This document shows positions 47,301-59,069 of a stretch of DNA of 64,000 nt, in pieces. Made by a program: the position numbers and the translations under genes. The notes beneath the pieces are model-generated. The model saw only the letters and a list, made by a program, of their open reading frames with translations, was not told the DNA's origin and did not search any database. Each line of letters begins with the position of its first letter. Position 1 is the stretch's first letter. This DNA is from Lepidodermella squamata. Taxonomy: Eukaryota; Gastrotricha. The stretch covers positions 1,422,532 to 1,486,531 of the forward strand of contig JBLDXI010000026.1 in NCBI GenBank assembly GCA_047495785.1, in the 5' to 3' direction.

Positions 47301-48221
47301 AATATTTTTTTGCAATCTCGCAATGATGTTTTATATTATATATAAAGGTCTTGCTGTATACAAATCACTTCATACCGTTCTTGATATTTTATTTCAGTGC
47401 TAATTCATGTGATCGGACCACTCGCACAAATCGCAATGGCGTCATTAGAATTACAATCTTGACCCTCTCGTTATTGCAATCATCGAGCATTTTATTTTAA
47501 GAATAAAATCTATCTTTCGATACATAACGATTCATTAAATTTTTACGGTTTACAACCACTATTTTTGTCCTATTATCTATCGTACTATCGATCTATTTTC
47601 CAGCTTTTTTGCGTAGTGGCGAATGTTAAGGTGGCTAGGTACTCGCATCGATGCGTAATGATGTTTTATTTTTTTTTGCGAACGAACTTTTTATTGTATG
47701 AATAACAAAAGCCGTTTAAATTTTGCTGAAGGCGCTGTATTAACTTTTATCTATTTTTTTCTCGCAAGTTGAATTAACCAGTCTGTCTGCCTGCCTCGCT
47801 ATCTTCCCATCCAATTAGCTGCTTTTTTCATTCAAAAATCTTACGATACTATTTCTGTTGCCAATTCTCGTCAAAGAGAAAAATGACTACCTACCTGTCA
47901 TAGCCGTGTCAATAGGCGTTTATTTCAATCCAAGTCTGACATTTTGATTTTTTGTTAGAAGGTATTACCAAATAAGTGTATTGAAAATTGCGAAGCATCA
48001 GCTTTCGCCATTGTTTTTATTACGATCAGCAGCCATCGGCACTATTTGTCATCAACAACTGTGTCCTAATCAAAAATCGTTGCTATTATTGGACAGCAAT
48101 TACTTCGTACTAAACAAGGCCACGCCGCCAGAGACAGCAGCTAATACGTATAGTATCTGCTTGCCCAGCGCGTGATTGATTGAGATACAGCTGTTCTACC
48201 CAGTTTTCATCGGCCAAAGCC
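44311..48221. other. 3.9-kb AT-rich intergenic region
   Basis: I see no domain-bearing ORF on either strand. ORFs at 45424-45636, 45472-45768 and 46046-46357 overlap antisense partners or lack any signal. The region presumably includes the distal promoter and 5' UTR of the GPCR that begins at 48222; an acceptor-like TTCTACCCAG ends 18 nt before that ATG. Confidence 0.55.
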
Positions 48222-51182
48222 ATGAAGCTACTGCAAGGCCCAAAGGGCCCGCTTGTTCTATTCGATTACTTTGTCTCGTTGTTGGCTATTATCGGCAATT
48301 GCCTCGTACTTGAGAGCGTTCTCAAGGTTCACTTCGATTTAACAGGTAAATTTCATATTTTTTTATTTAATTTTTCAATATTTTAATTTTAATTTTAATT
48401 TAATTATTTTTTATTAGGTTATCGAAGGTTTCTAATATCACTGGCGATAAGTGACCTGTATATATGCGGCGTAAATCTGCTCGGTTTTATCCACGCGACA
48501 GTAACCATGTACTCGACAAATCCGCAAATGGAGAAGTGCGGTGCCGATTTTTTGCGCAGCCTGCAATTCGTCGGCTTCTTCGCCAATCTACTCAACCTAT
48601 GCGGCATGACTGTAGACCATTTTATCGGCATTGTTTATCCTCTTCGATATTGCGATGTAAGTGAATTTTTATGAATTATCTCAATTTTTTATCGAATTTT
48701 TTTTCAGCTCATGAATAAACGCGTGACTCGAATAGCCGTAGTCGCAATTTGGGTTACGTCATTTGTATTAGGATTCGCCGATTTCCCAATCGCAACAGCG
48801 GTGTATTTGACGAATCACTACGAACCCACGCAGTCTTCGTCCGATTTCACCTTCCCGTCAGACAGCGCTGGGCTGGGCGATTTCAGCGGGCTGTTCGGCA
48901 GCTTTCAAATGCCGCCGACTATCAACGACTCGTACAGCGACGTCAACAGCGATACTATGAGCATGATAAAACAGCCGTTATTCGCGCGTGGCATCGATTC
49001 GCCTATGCCGCCTAATTTTGACCCTTCGATGAACTTCGACGATCAAAGCCTACCTGTTGAACCGACGCCGAATCCGTTTTTGTTTCTCGATAATATGTCT
49101 GGCCTTATCCCAGATGAATTGTTCGGCAGCGTACCGGGCTCTATCATGGATTCGACTGGCAACATACCCAGCAGCGTCATCACGGACATTGCTAACATGA
49201 TCGCTAATGGGTAAGCTCTATTTTTATAATTACTTAATTTAATCCGGCCTAAAAATAAGTTGCGTGGGTGATTTTTTTATTAGCCGCTCACACAAATTTT
49301 AATTCGCCGTATTATTTTTCCCCAGGACCGGATCAGGATCGGGTGAAGAAAACGTGGAGAAGACCCTGTACGAGGAAATACTCAAAATTGTTCAACATAA
49401 AAAGGAAAATGTTGACTGGTGCACGTTTTACCTGTCAAACAAAGTCTGGCTCGAATTCTCTGTCATGGTAAATTAAAATTTATTAAAAATGTCCAAGATT
49501 TAATTAAATTTTTTCAGACTCTGACCTTGGCTTGCTTCATTTTCCTAATTATCTGCTATGGCCGCATTTTCAAAGAAGTATTCGTGAATATTGACCCGTC
49601 GGAGCGAAATACCCGGAAACTTGTTGTTACTACTTTTCTCCTCCTTGGCGCCTTCACTGTTTGGTAAAAATTTCGATTTTTTTTCCATAAAAAATTATGA
49701 ATTTTTTGCGTCTATTTAGTTGGCTTCCATTCATGATTTTTGAATTTTCAATGATCCTCGTTCTTCGAACTGATAATGACTCAAACAACGCCCGGACTCT
49801 GGCTGGTTCCGCGAGCTTTCTCATTATTCATAACAGTGAGTCGTAAATAAAAAAAAATTGAAAAAAATCCACCTTAATTATTTTTTCACGCAGTTTTCAA
49901 CTCGTTGCTCATGTGCTATCCGCTGCTTGACCCCGTAATTTACGCCGCTCGAATGCGAATAGTTCGGCGGTACATTCTCGCGCAATACGGCCGGTTTTTC
50001 CCGTGCTGCCGTGGTTACATCAGACGTGCCGCTGCCCGTCGCACCTCTGTCTTCACGTACACGCTAACAAGCCAAACATTCAACGGCAACTTGGCCCAAT
50101 CGAAGTCAATGTCAGGCAGTGGCCACGGCAGTAACAACAGCGGCAATCGACTGGCTGTTGTCAATAGCAACGACTTCTCGCGGCAGTACAGTATCACAGA
50201 GTCGGCCTTTACAAAGCGAGAAAGTGTCTCGGCTGTTAGCAACATGTCTGGCGCCGAGTCGCCCGACAACGACGAACAGCCCAACTACACGATAAGTTCA
50301 ACAGCGTTGAGTCACTTCAACAACCGCGATCAGCAGGTGACGGTCAGTTTGTTGGGCAACAACAAGGTTCAAACCGAGCTAGCGCCCGACATCGCAGCAC
50401 AGGTCCACTGCCCGCCGCTTATCTATCAACGCGATAGTTTCAAGAAGCAAATTCGGCAAATCTACGGCTCTGCTCAACAGACATCGCCGCAACGAATGCA
50501 AACATCGAAACCGCCAATGCCCTTCCCAAGGCCGGGCGAGAAGAATCAATGCGGCGAGAATGCGAGTAAAAGCGATTGCGATGAGTCGAAAGATGGCGCG
50601 ACATTTCGCGCGCCCAAGTTGAAATCGCGTAGCTCGTATCAAATCCCGGTGAATTTGATAAGCGGCTCGTCGAGTTGCGACCAGGACGTGACAACGGCGA
50701 GCAGCAGCTCGGCGTCGGCCGGCGTTTCAACAACGTCATCGTCCGCGCCCGACGATTCCTGCACCCAGTTGATACACGACGGTGATTGTTGTTCGGCTGG
50801 GTGTCTAGACGATGATTCATCCGATGTTGACGTGATGGCGCCGCCTGACGCGTCGATTTTGCGGCTAAATAGCGCGCTGCTACGGCGAACCGGTTGCCCG
50901 TGTTCGGAATTTGCCAACAGCCAGCAAGTTGTCGATAAATTTCGAGACAATTCACTGCGGTTACTAGGCGCGGGCAGTTTGGGCCCGGATCACTCGCGAG
51001 GCGGTGCTTCATCCTGCGGCCACGAGGTGCCGAGCAGTGAAACCAACGCGCCTATTCTAAGGAAGAACTTCATCGGTAAATCGCCGACTCTAGGCGACTT
51101 CGCTAACCCGGTCGATGACCTACTTTCTCAACGCCACCATAATAATCAAAGCGCCATCAGTAACGATTACGTGCTTAGCTAA
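48222..51182 (+). CDS. Divergent rhodopsin-like GPCR with long ECL2 and 400-residue tail (GPCR-1)
   Basis: Seven exons, 48222-48345, 48418-48656, 48708-49210, 49326-49467, 49518-49663, 49720-49835 and 49894-51182, give 852 residues. TM1 holds AIIGNCLVLE, TM2 LAISDLY, and TM3 ends GMTVDHFIGIVYPLRY, where the DRY motif is DHF (His109). The TM3 start cysteine (KCGADF) pairs plausibly with the loop cysteine in DWCTFYLS. TM6 is VCWLP and TM7 YPLLDPVIYA. Two features are unusual: extracellular loop 2 is about 165 residues, rich in Asp, Pro, Ser and Met, and the cytoplasmic tail after TM7 is about 405 residues, rich in Ser, Asn and Gln. An in-frame TGA 45 nt before the ATG fixes the start. Ligand unknown. 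The three other GPCRs in the window are paralogues, and this is the only one on the plus strand. Confidence 0.9.
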
Positions 51183-51948
51183 CGATTTATGTATCATAAA
51201 ATAATTATATATTAGTTTGTGAGCATTTTTTTTAATAATTTCTCTCTCTCTCGCTGTGTCATGAAATGAAAAATGTGAAAATTATTTCAGCTGTTGTAAA
51301 ATTAATAATAATATAAAAGCACTTCAAAGTGATCAAGGCTCTTTCAATGGCTATGATATATAGAACTTCGCGCTGATCAAATATTACGAAAAAAACAATC
51401 AATCAAATGCGTGTCGTTTACTATATTCAAGTTTTAATAGTTTTCGTGTCCGGTGTCTATATATTTGTGTGTGTGTGTAAATTTATTGTTAACTTTACGT
51501 GTGTATAAGAATGAAGAGCGAACAAATTACCTGTTTTTTTCAGAGTTTTTCATATTTTTTTTCTCGCGTCCGATTGTAATGATGAATGTTTGCTATTTTT
51601 TTTGATGATCGAACAAATCGAGACTGATTTGTTCCGCGCCGGTAATTTGCGTCGCTAGGTATTACCGGTCAAAATGGTTTATGGACATTTTTTTATTAAC
51701 TTCCCTCCCCACATTTTTTCGCCCACGCCAAAACAGAGTTTCTTCCTTTTTGTCTTTTCGGAACTTGAAACCATGTTTTTGAAAATGCCATCGCAATTGT
51801 ACACGGAAGAAAGAATTATTATTGTATTAACGAGTGATTGGCGTTTCTTGATCGTTACACCGAACTACGGACAGTGTGAAATCTAAAATCAGCGGTGGTT
51901 AATTTTTCTTATTTTTCTTATGAAAAAAGCGATTTGTTCGAATGAGAA

Positions 51949-51954
51949 AATAAA
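51949..51954 (+). terminator. Candidate polyadenylation signal of GPCR-1
   Basis: AATAAA 767 bp after the GPCR-1 stop and only 24 bp from the oppositely oriented signal of GPCR-2. The intervening sequence 51183-51948 is AT-rich, with a GT microsatellite near 51466-51478, and is probably 3' UTR. Confidence 0.5.
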
Positions 51955-51977
51955 CTGAAATGTGTTTATATTGCAGT

Positions 51978-51983
51978 TTTATT
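51978..51983 (-). terminator. Candidate polyadenylation signal of GPCR-2
   Basis: AATAAA on the minus strand, 43 bp after the GPCR-2 stop at 52026. It sits next to the plus-strand signal of the convergent GPCR-1. Confidence 0.5.
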
Positions 51984-52025
51984 ATTCAAAATTATATATA
52001 ACCTTAACAATTGTTAAATTGAGTT

Positions 52026-53664
52026 TCATAGAAGCTCACTCGTTTGAGCATAAGTAAGGTCAGAATCTGCAACATCCGCCAAAGTGGTGGAACAAAATTC
52101 TTGTTCCGGCTCCAGGTCGGCGATATGACAGCAGCGCAACAGAGGCCGCAAATATTTCGCGAAAATGTACCTGAAAAATAGCGCAATATTAATGTTAATT
52201 TTTGTTGAACTTCTTTGAAAATATACCATCGAACAGTTCGCAGGCGCAAAATGCATATCACAGCGTCAGATCTATATACGAAATCTCCGTTTGGTAGCTT
52301 TCAAAAATGAATAGCAACTCACAGAGGGTAGAGCTGAAAAAGGCTGTATAACACCAGTTCCAACTTTGGCTTCGACTCAATCGACTCGATATTCGTTAAA
52401 AATTCGTAGATATTGATCGGAAGCCAGCTTAAAAACCGCATATTAGTTGAGAATAAAAAGCTCAGCTATAGAAAATTTACCAGAACGCGTAAGTCCCAAT
52501 AAGCAAACACGTTGTGATAACTAGACTTCCGATTCTTGGATTCGAATAATCACGATAAACCTAAAAGTTATGATTATAACAAAACAATCAGCGAAAAGGG
52601 TGAAAAACCTTGACAAATATAGCCAAAAAGCAGCCAATCATAAACAAAAAGCAGAAGCCGACTTGAATCTAGAATTTAAACAAATCAAAGGTGATTTTGA
52701 GCTTGTATAATCCGAGTTACCATCGTTGCTTTCGCGATCCAGCCAGAACTTGCCGAGTACATTGTGCAGAAAGCTAATGAGCGCCATTTATCGACCGCAA
52801 ATGAATACGAAGAATCCATGTAGGCCTCGTTATCGAAGTGGCCAGTCGCGTTTAATCCTGAAGATTCCATCCGAACTTGCTCGATGTAAAATTCACGAAA
52901 TCCGCTCAAATCTGAAAATAAAATTATTTCTTAAATTTTAAATTATATTGCTTTTATATACCTTGAACATCGAAGTCTTTAGTAGCCTTTTTCTCGTCAG
53001 TTTGAAGATTCACGTATAGCAAAATCATTTGACATAAATCAACAAGTCCAAAGGTAAGCGATGCAGCCCCAATACAGCCAATTATGATGAAAGCCGTCGT
53101 GTTGCTCATGATCTGAAAATGTAAAATTAAAATCGAAATCTCGACCAACAAAATCTCTTGCACTCACTTTTCGATAAGGGGTCGGAAAAACCTGTTGGGA
53201 AATTGACAATAATTATGATTATTCGATATTTAAATGTTTACAATTCCAATAAGGTGATCAAGCGTCAGGGCGATGAGGCTTAGGATATTCCAAACGAAGG
53301 CGATGTGGTACATGCTGCGTAATTTAACCGTAACGCATAATTTTTCGATGGCCGTTTTGCCTTGAAGAGTCGCGTAAGTAACGAAGATCAATTGAAGAAC
53401 AATGACAGCGCATAGGAATAGATCTGAAGCCAAAAGGCTGACGAAAAACCGCCGATAGCCAAGAGCCACCTGGCCGAGCGATCGGGCTCCATGTCGCAGA
53501 TGCATCCTAACGAGACCTTCCAGGGCTAGGCAATTGGCAGTAATCGCAAAAATTGCGATGATAATGTTGACAACACCAAAAGCGTCTTGCAGCTGTGAAA
53601 TATCTTCAAACGATACATCCGTGTCATTTGATTGATCTACAGCCGTAGAGTTAATTAAATCCAT
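52026..53664 (-). CDS. Divergent rhodopsin-like GPCR (GPCR-2)
   Basis: Nine exons, 53664-53242, 53191-53168, 53112-52962, 52911-52721, 52668-52609, 52560-52481, 52427-52323, 52271-52227 and 52170-52026, give 407 residues. TM1 has ITANCLALEG and TM2 LLASDLFLC. TM3 ends ALTLDHLIGIVFP, so the DRY motif is DHL (His137). TM5 is encoded by the 60-nt exon (IQVGFCFLFMIGCFLAIFVK), TM6 has FCWLP or WCWLP across the junction, and TM7 reads YPLSDAVICILRLR. The 8-codon exon after DHLIGI is matched in GPCR-4, so intron positions are shared. The start ATG is 107 bp after the GPCR-3 stop on the same strand, with a T-rich acceptor 9 nt before it. Orphan receptor; ligand unknown. Confidence 0.88.
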
Positions 53665-53685
53665 CAAAATTACCTAAAAAATAAT
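53665..53685 (-). promoter_or_regulatory. Candidate trans-splice acceptor between GPCR-3 and GPCR-2
   Basis: The 107-bp spacer ends ATTATTTTTTAG on the minus strand, then 9 nt (GTAATTTTG) and the GPCR-2 ATG. No AATAAA occurs in the spacer. The arrangement resembles a downstream operon gene receiving a spliced leader. Confidence 0.5.
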
Positions 53686-53771
53686 TAATTTTTGACAAAA
53701 TTTATGAATTTTCGCAAACACAAACAGTTTTCATTATCACAGAGAAATAAAAGTTATCCTAATTAAGGCGT

Positions 53772-56238
53772 TCAAGAAAAAACGTCCTCATTATTAGCCG
53801 CCGTGTTGTCATCATCAATGTTAATGTTAATGAAATCACTGTTCTGCTGCGAAGATTCGCTAACGAAGCACTCGGATATGTTGCTGGTCGATGTCGGCTC
53901 ATTCCGAGCCAACTGCCCGCTATTAATAATGTGTTGGCTGAGTCGAAATCGCTGGCCAGTAGGCGGGCTGTGCTGCTGGCTTGATGGCTGTGATGACGGC
54001 CACGCGACTAGCAGCGCGCGTGATGAAGACCTGCTGCTGTGTTGCGGATGATGTTCGAGCATGACCTCGGTTGTAGACGTAGTCACGCTGATTCGCGGCG
54101 TCAAGGTCGCCAGCGTTTGACCTCCAGCGTAAAAATTACGCCTAATCATCGCCTTCAAACAAACTGGGAGGCGGAAATATTTTTCCAAAATAAATCTGCA
54201 ATAAATTTGCGATAAAAAAAATAATTGATAAAATTAAATTTTCCAACCTTCGTATCACTCGAATCCGGGCGAAGCATATTATTGCGTCGACGAATGGGTA
54301 GGCGATGAATAGGGTGTCCAAAATATCATGGACCAGGAAAAACAAGTTTGGAATGGGCACTGGCATGTGGGCTGTAGGTGAATTGAGCAGTGTCATGATC
54401 AATTCGTAGGCTAAAAATGGCAATCGACTGAAAAAAATCATGAAAATAATTTTCAGCTCATATTTTTCGATTTTTTGTTTACCAAATTACGAAGCCACCT
54501 AGAAGAAGGCACGTGATTAAGACGAATTTCATGCGGCTAGGTAGGTAGTGGTCGTAGCTGTTGAAAACCTTCATTAGAATACCGCTATAGCAGGCCACCA
54601 GGTATATAAAACAAGTGAATGTAAGACCCTGGAAAATAATAAAATTTATTAACAATTTTCTAAAACTTAAGGTGCAAACCATCAAAATAAATTCGACATA
54701 GGCTTGCGATGACATGTAAAATGCACACCAATCGTTTTGAAGCCGTTGTTTTCGAATCAATTTCGTTGTTTCTTCCATCAGGTAATATTCAATATCGGCG
54801 ACATTGTTGATTTCACTGTAAAAAAACATAACCATAGACATTATTAATATGTTAAAATTAAATTAAAAATTCTTAAAAAAAATTTCACATTTTTTCGAAT
54901 TTACGCCAAATTATTCATCGGATGTAGAGGAGTCGTGGTTACGAAGGGCAGAAGTTCATGCTCTAATCAAAACCATTTAAATTTTGGAGCTGTATCAAAA
55001 CTGTGTGGTGCAGGTTTATGTATTAGGCTTGCGGTTAAATAAAAACTAAAAAATTTACATATGAACAAAATAGTCTGCTTCCGTTTTTTACGTTCCTCCT
55101 CTGCCTATCCTAACCCCACGTCGCATGAGTTTGGTACCAAACAATGCTCATGAATTTATCAATCGATACAATTAGTAACATTCTGGCATGAGTATTAAAA
55201 GCCATGATTCAAGGGGATATTTTTGATAATTTTAAATAGAAATAAAGAGACATTTTTAAGATATTTAAATTTTAAATACCTGATCGTCGGAACTTCCACA
55301 ATATGCCTCACCAAATATTCCGAAATTGGTGCGGTGGAGTAATTAATAGGCTTGAAAAGGGGATTTAGATTAGCAACTGAAGGCCGAGCAAGAATCGGCA
55401 TCATCTCGCGATCGCCCTGCATTGGGTCCAAATCAAATCGATACATCGTGTCGGAGAGCGATAAAATAGCTGCAGTGTCCCGGGTTGGAAACGTAAATTT
55501 CGCCTGAGATATGTTCTGAACGTGGTTCGACACGAATTCGACTGCTGCGATTGGGACATCTATGAATCCTAAACGCAGCAAACAAATAATTAAAATTGTC
55601 TGAAAATATAGGTCAAAAATATTTTGGCTGTGCGCCAAATTTCTAAAAATTTCACATAAAAATTAAAAAAAACGCACCAAGAATAAATGAGGTTATCCAG
55701 ATAATTAGGACTGAAAACCCGATTTTTCGCTTTGTGATTATTCGATTATAGCTGCCCGGATAAACCTAGAAAATATTGAAAATTATTTTTGCAGAGAAAA
55801 ATTAATGAAATGTCTGTACTATGCCGATAAAATGATCGGTGCTCATGCCGCAAAGCGATAACAAATTCGTGCAGAAGCCAGCGTATTGTAAGCTTCGCAA
55901 AAAGGCTCCACTGCAGGCAAGTGCAACAGAGTGAACCGTGTAAAATTGGGCAGCGACATATACCATTCGAACACAATTCACCGAAGCAGTGAATAAATCA
56001 CTTATTCCAAAGCTGCGGAAAGCGGGAAATTTAAATAATATTCTTGTCGAATTTTATCGGCAAACCTGATTAAAAAGCACCGATAGCCGTGTAGCTCGAA
56101 ATGGGATTTTATCGCTGCCTCCAAGATGGTTGCATTCAACAAAACTGCAAGGACTGATAGGATAACATCGATAACCATAAGAGGGCCTTTACTTGGCTCA
56201 TTTTCCAGAAATTCGCCGGCCGAGTAGTTGGAACTCAT
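53772..56238 (-). CDS. Divergent rhodopsin-like GPCR (GPCR-3)
   Basis: Eight exons, 56238-56066, 56012-55820, 55765-55678, 55568-55280, 54815-54680, 54628-54483, 54427-54248 and 54195-53772, give 542 residues. TM1 contains LLNATILEA, TM2 FGISDLF, and TM3 ends GMSTDHFIGI with His118 in place of the DRY arginine. TM6 has CRLP instead of CWLP and TM7 YPFVDAIICFARIR. ECL2 is about 100 residues long, with the conserved DWCAFYMSS before TM5. The Ser/Gln/Asn-rich cytoplasmic tail is about 130 residues. Intron 4 (54816-55279, 464 bp) is the only long one. An acceptor-like ACATTTTAAG lies 9 nt before the ATG. Ligand unknown. Confidence 0.88.
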
Positions 56239-56770
56239 AGAGCCAGCCTTAAAATGTCACTTTACGTTGTATTGAGCTTCAATACTATCAACTGTTCAAT
56301 GAAAATTTCAGTGAAAAGCTCAAGAATTTAGGTGTGAGACGATGAGAAACGCGTGCCTTTTAATTCATAATTCTTCGAAAAAACGTCAACTTCAGTCGGC
56401 TAGACGCACGCGATGGCCAGAAGTTGAGCTAAATCTGCTTTATCTCGCATTTAATTGCCCGCCCACGCAATTACCCCAAAAATATAGGAATATGGGCGAT
56501 TTCCTCTCATTGATAGCTCATCTTCTGTTCGGACAGCATAGATTGGAACGTTTGTAAGAGTTGCTCATTAAACTTGTCCCCAGACATATCTATGTACAAT
56601 CAGAGCCCAGCAATTTATTGCATAGCCATTGCTTTAAATTTTATTGCCTTGAAGCGCCGTTTGAATGCATGTAATAAAAGAGGGTCATCCGGTGATAAAT
56701 CATAAAATACTGCCGCAATCAAAGTGTACTTCGTAGTCACAGTAGTAAATTCTGGTACATGATCATCGTT
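56239..56770. other. Spacer between the fucosidase stop and GPCR-3 start
   Basis: 532 bp on the 5' side of GPCR-3 and 3' side of the fucosidase. The ORF at 56342-56557 shows nothing recognisable. Confidence 0.5.
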
Positions 56771-58410
56771 TTAATTGAATCGGTAATTTTTCTTGACGAG
56801 AGGATGAATTTTTTGTTGCTGGAGGGAAGCGCCATCTATGCGCAGCGCCCATGCAACAGTGCTTGGCAACTTATTGAAGGGAATGCCGGACATGCTGACG
56901 ATAATTCCACCGGTTTTGCTATCAGTAGACCATTTCAGGGCCCGCATTTCATAGCCGACCATGGTAACAGTCAGACCAGGTGATGATTTAATATTTGATA
57001 ACGTCAAATTGTCATTATTCGGCCATTCAAGGACTATAGCGTAGACAATGGCGCCGTTGCCGTCTGCTTTCGAAGTATACCAAACTGGGACCTAAATAAT
57101 CAGTAAATAACTGAAAAATTTAAAAATTATAATCCGGGAAAATGTAGAACTAACGTTGGTTTCGTTCTGATGTAGCCAGGGTTGGGTGCCGTAGATAGCT
57201 TCGCCGTTAACTCTCAGCCACTTGCCCATATTACGCAAGCGTTCCTCCATCAATGGCTCGATACGACCGTCCTTAGTTGGTCCAATATTCAACAACAAAT
57301 TCCCGCCGCAACTAACTGTTTGAGCCATCACGGTGATGACATCTAGATCCGTTAAATAGTCCGCCAATTGCGCCTCCCGCCTGTAACCCCACGATTGCGT
57401 GTCCAGGGTGTACGCGTTTTCCCATTTGTGCGGAATCAAATGGCCGGGGTTGAAACGGTCGGAACATGTCCAGAAGCCGCCGTGGTGGCAAGAAATGCCG
57501 TCTCCCCATCGGTCATTTGTCACTACAGTATCTTTCACAGGTGATTCATTGTATAACCAAGCTAAGAAGCCAGTCGAGTTCCAATAGGTATCAGGAGCAA
57601 CCCAATCGCCATCGGACCAAATGACCTCAGGCTGGTACTTGTTGACCAGTTCGTACAATTCCGGCATCGTTTTGGTGTCAACGAAGTAGCTGGTCTTTAA
57701 ATTGTTCTCCTGGTCTTTAAGGAGGAGCGGGTTGTACCATTCAAATAGGCTGTGATAAACGCCGAAATGCACGTCTGTCCTCAACCTGACTGATGTCATA
57801 AGCTCACCTTAAAATTTGGTGAAATTAATATTTGAAATTGGAGTGAAAAATCGATTATTACCAACTAAATCCATCTTCGGGCCAACGTCCATCGAGTTCC
57901 AGCTGAAGGATACGTTAGATGGCCAGTTGGTGTAGCCCTCGTGGTGTTTCGAGGTTAGGACGACGTATTTTGCTCCTGAATCTTGAATCAAATCGGCCCA
58001 CCAGTCTGGGTCGAACATGTAGGCATCGAAATCTCTTGCGAAGTCTTGATAGGTGAAAGAAGGCCCACTATATATTGAATTCATAGCAATAATTTAATCG
58101 AGAAATTGTTCATTACTATTGGTCAGCCATGAATTTCATGATAGAAGGGTCTTTCCCAGTTTGCCAGTTGTACCAGAACCACTCACCTTGAATAAATAGG
58201 TGTCATGTTGCAGCCTTATAGGAATATTTAGGACTTACTGTTAAAGCTTGGGACGGAAAACACGCCCCAGTGAATGAAAATGCCGATTTTAGATTGATCG
58301 TACCAAGCTGGAAGCGGTCGAGAATCAATGGAGGCCCAATTAGGCTGGTACTGGCCGTAAGAAGATGCCAGTACCGCAAAAATAGCGGCAATTTTCAAGG
58401 ATAAAACCAT
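56771..58410 (-). CDS. FUCA1: Alpha-L-fucosidase (GH29), secreted or lysosomal
   Basis: Five exons, 58410-58239, 58186-58117, 58067-57862, 57807-57155 and 57091-56771, give 473 residues (human FUCA1 has 466). A signal peptide ([19 protein letters not shown]) precedes the GH29 barrel: [57 protein letters not shown] and VIWSDGDW, whose Asp (about residue 215) is the catalytic nucleophile position. [14 protein letters not shown] marks the barrel end, and the last exon is the C-terminal beta domain. The enzyme removes alpha-L-fucose from glycoconjugates. All catalytic landmarks that I can check are intact. It is inserted between GPCR-3 and GPCR-4 on the same strand. An acceptor-like ATTTACTAG lies 18 nt before the ATG. 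Confidence 0.95.
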
Positions 58411-59069
58411 TTTCTATTTATCAACTGGCTAGTAAATAATTATTCCAAGAAATCGATCCTCTCCTGAACTTGGAAATCAACAAGAAACTGACAGTCCAAG
58501 GCCAAAAAATTCAGAAAGCACGGCTGGGAAACTGGTTGGATATGCAAATTATTTGAAAAATGTCGGAATAAAATTCAAAAAATTTCCTAATAAGCTCTCA
58601 GGACCCTTCCATATTAATTAGCAAATTATCTCCTAAGTAATTCTGAGAGGATATGGTCGAAACATCGGCATTCCCTATTTATATAATCAATTCGAGCATC
58701 TTCAAGGTAATTTTCCCAATAATGGTCCAATGCGATCTTTCATGTAAGCTTGGAATCTGCATCGTCGCTTTTTCTATAAAATTTTGAAAAATCTTGAAGA
58801 AATCGCTAGAGAAGCTCACAACTTTTCAAGCTGGTTGATACTAAAAGAAATGTTGAACTTGTTTTTTCTGCATCGGTGTCTCAGGTCAGCCAAATTCTGA
58901 AGAAGGCTGGCACTAAACGTAACACACAAGCAGTTTGGGTCTCAAACTTGGTATATCTGTGCATATCTATAGAACTCATAGCCCTTGGCACTCCATATCA
59001 AAACAAAATGATAACAACATTATTTTATCGTGCAATTGAACTGAACAAAGATAGCACGGTTTTATATTT
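58411..59069. other. Spacer between GPCR-4 stop and fucosidase start
   Basis: 659 bp; probably GPCR-4 3' UTR and fucosidase promoter. The ORF at 58876-59115 overlaps the GPCR-4 terminal exon antisense and is a shadow. Confidence 0.5.
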
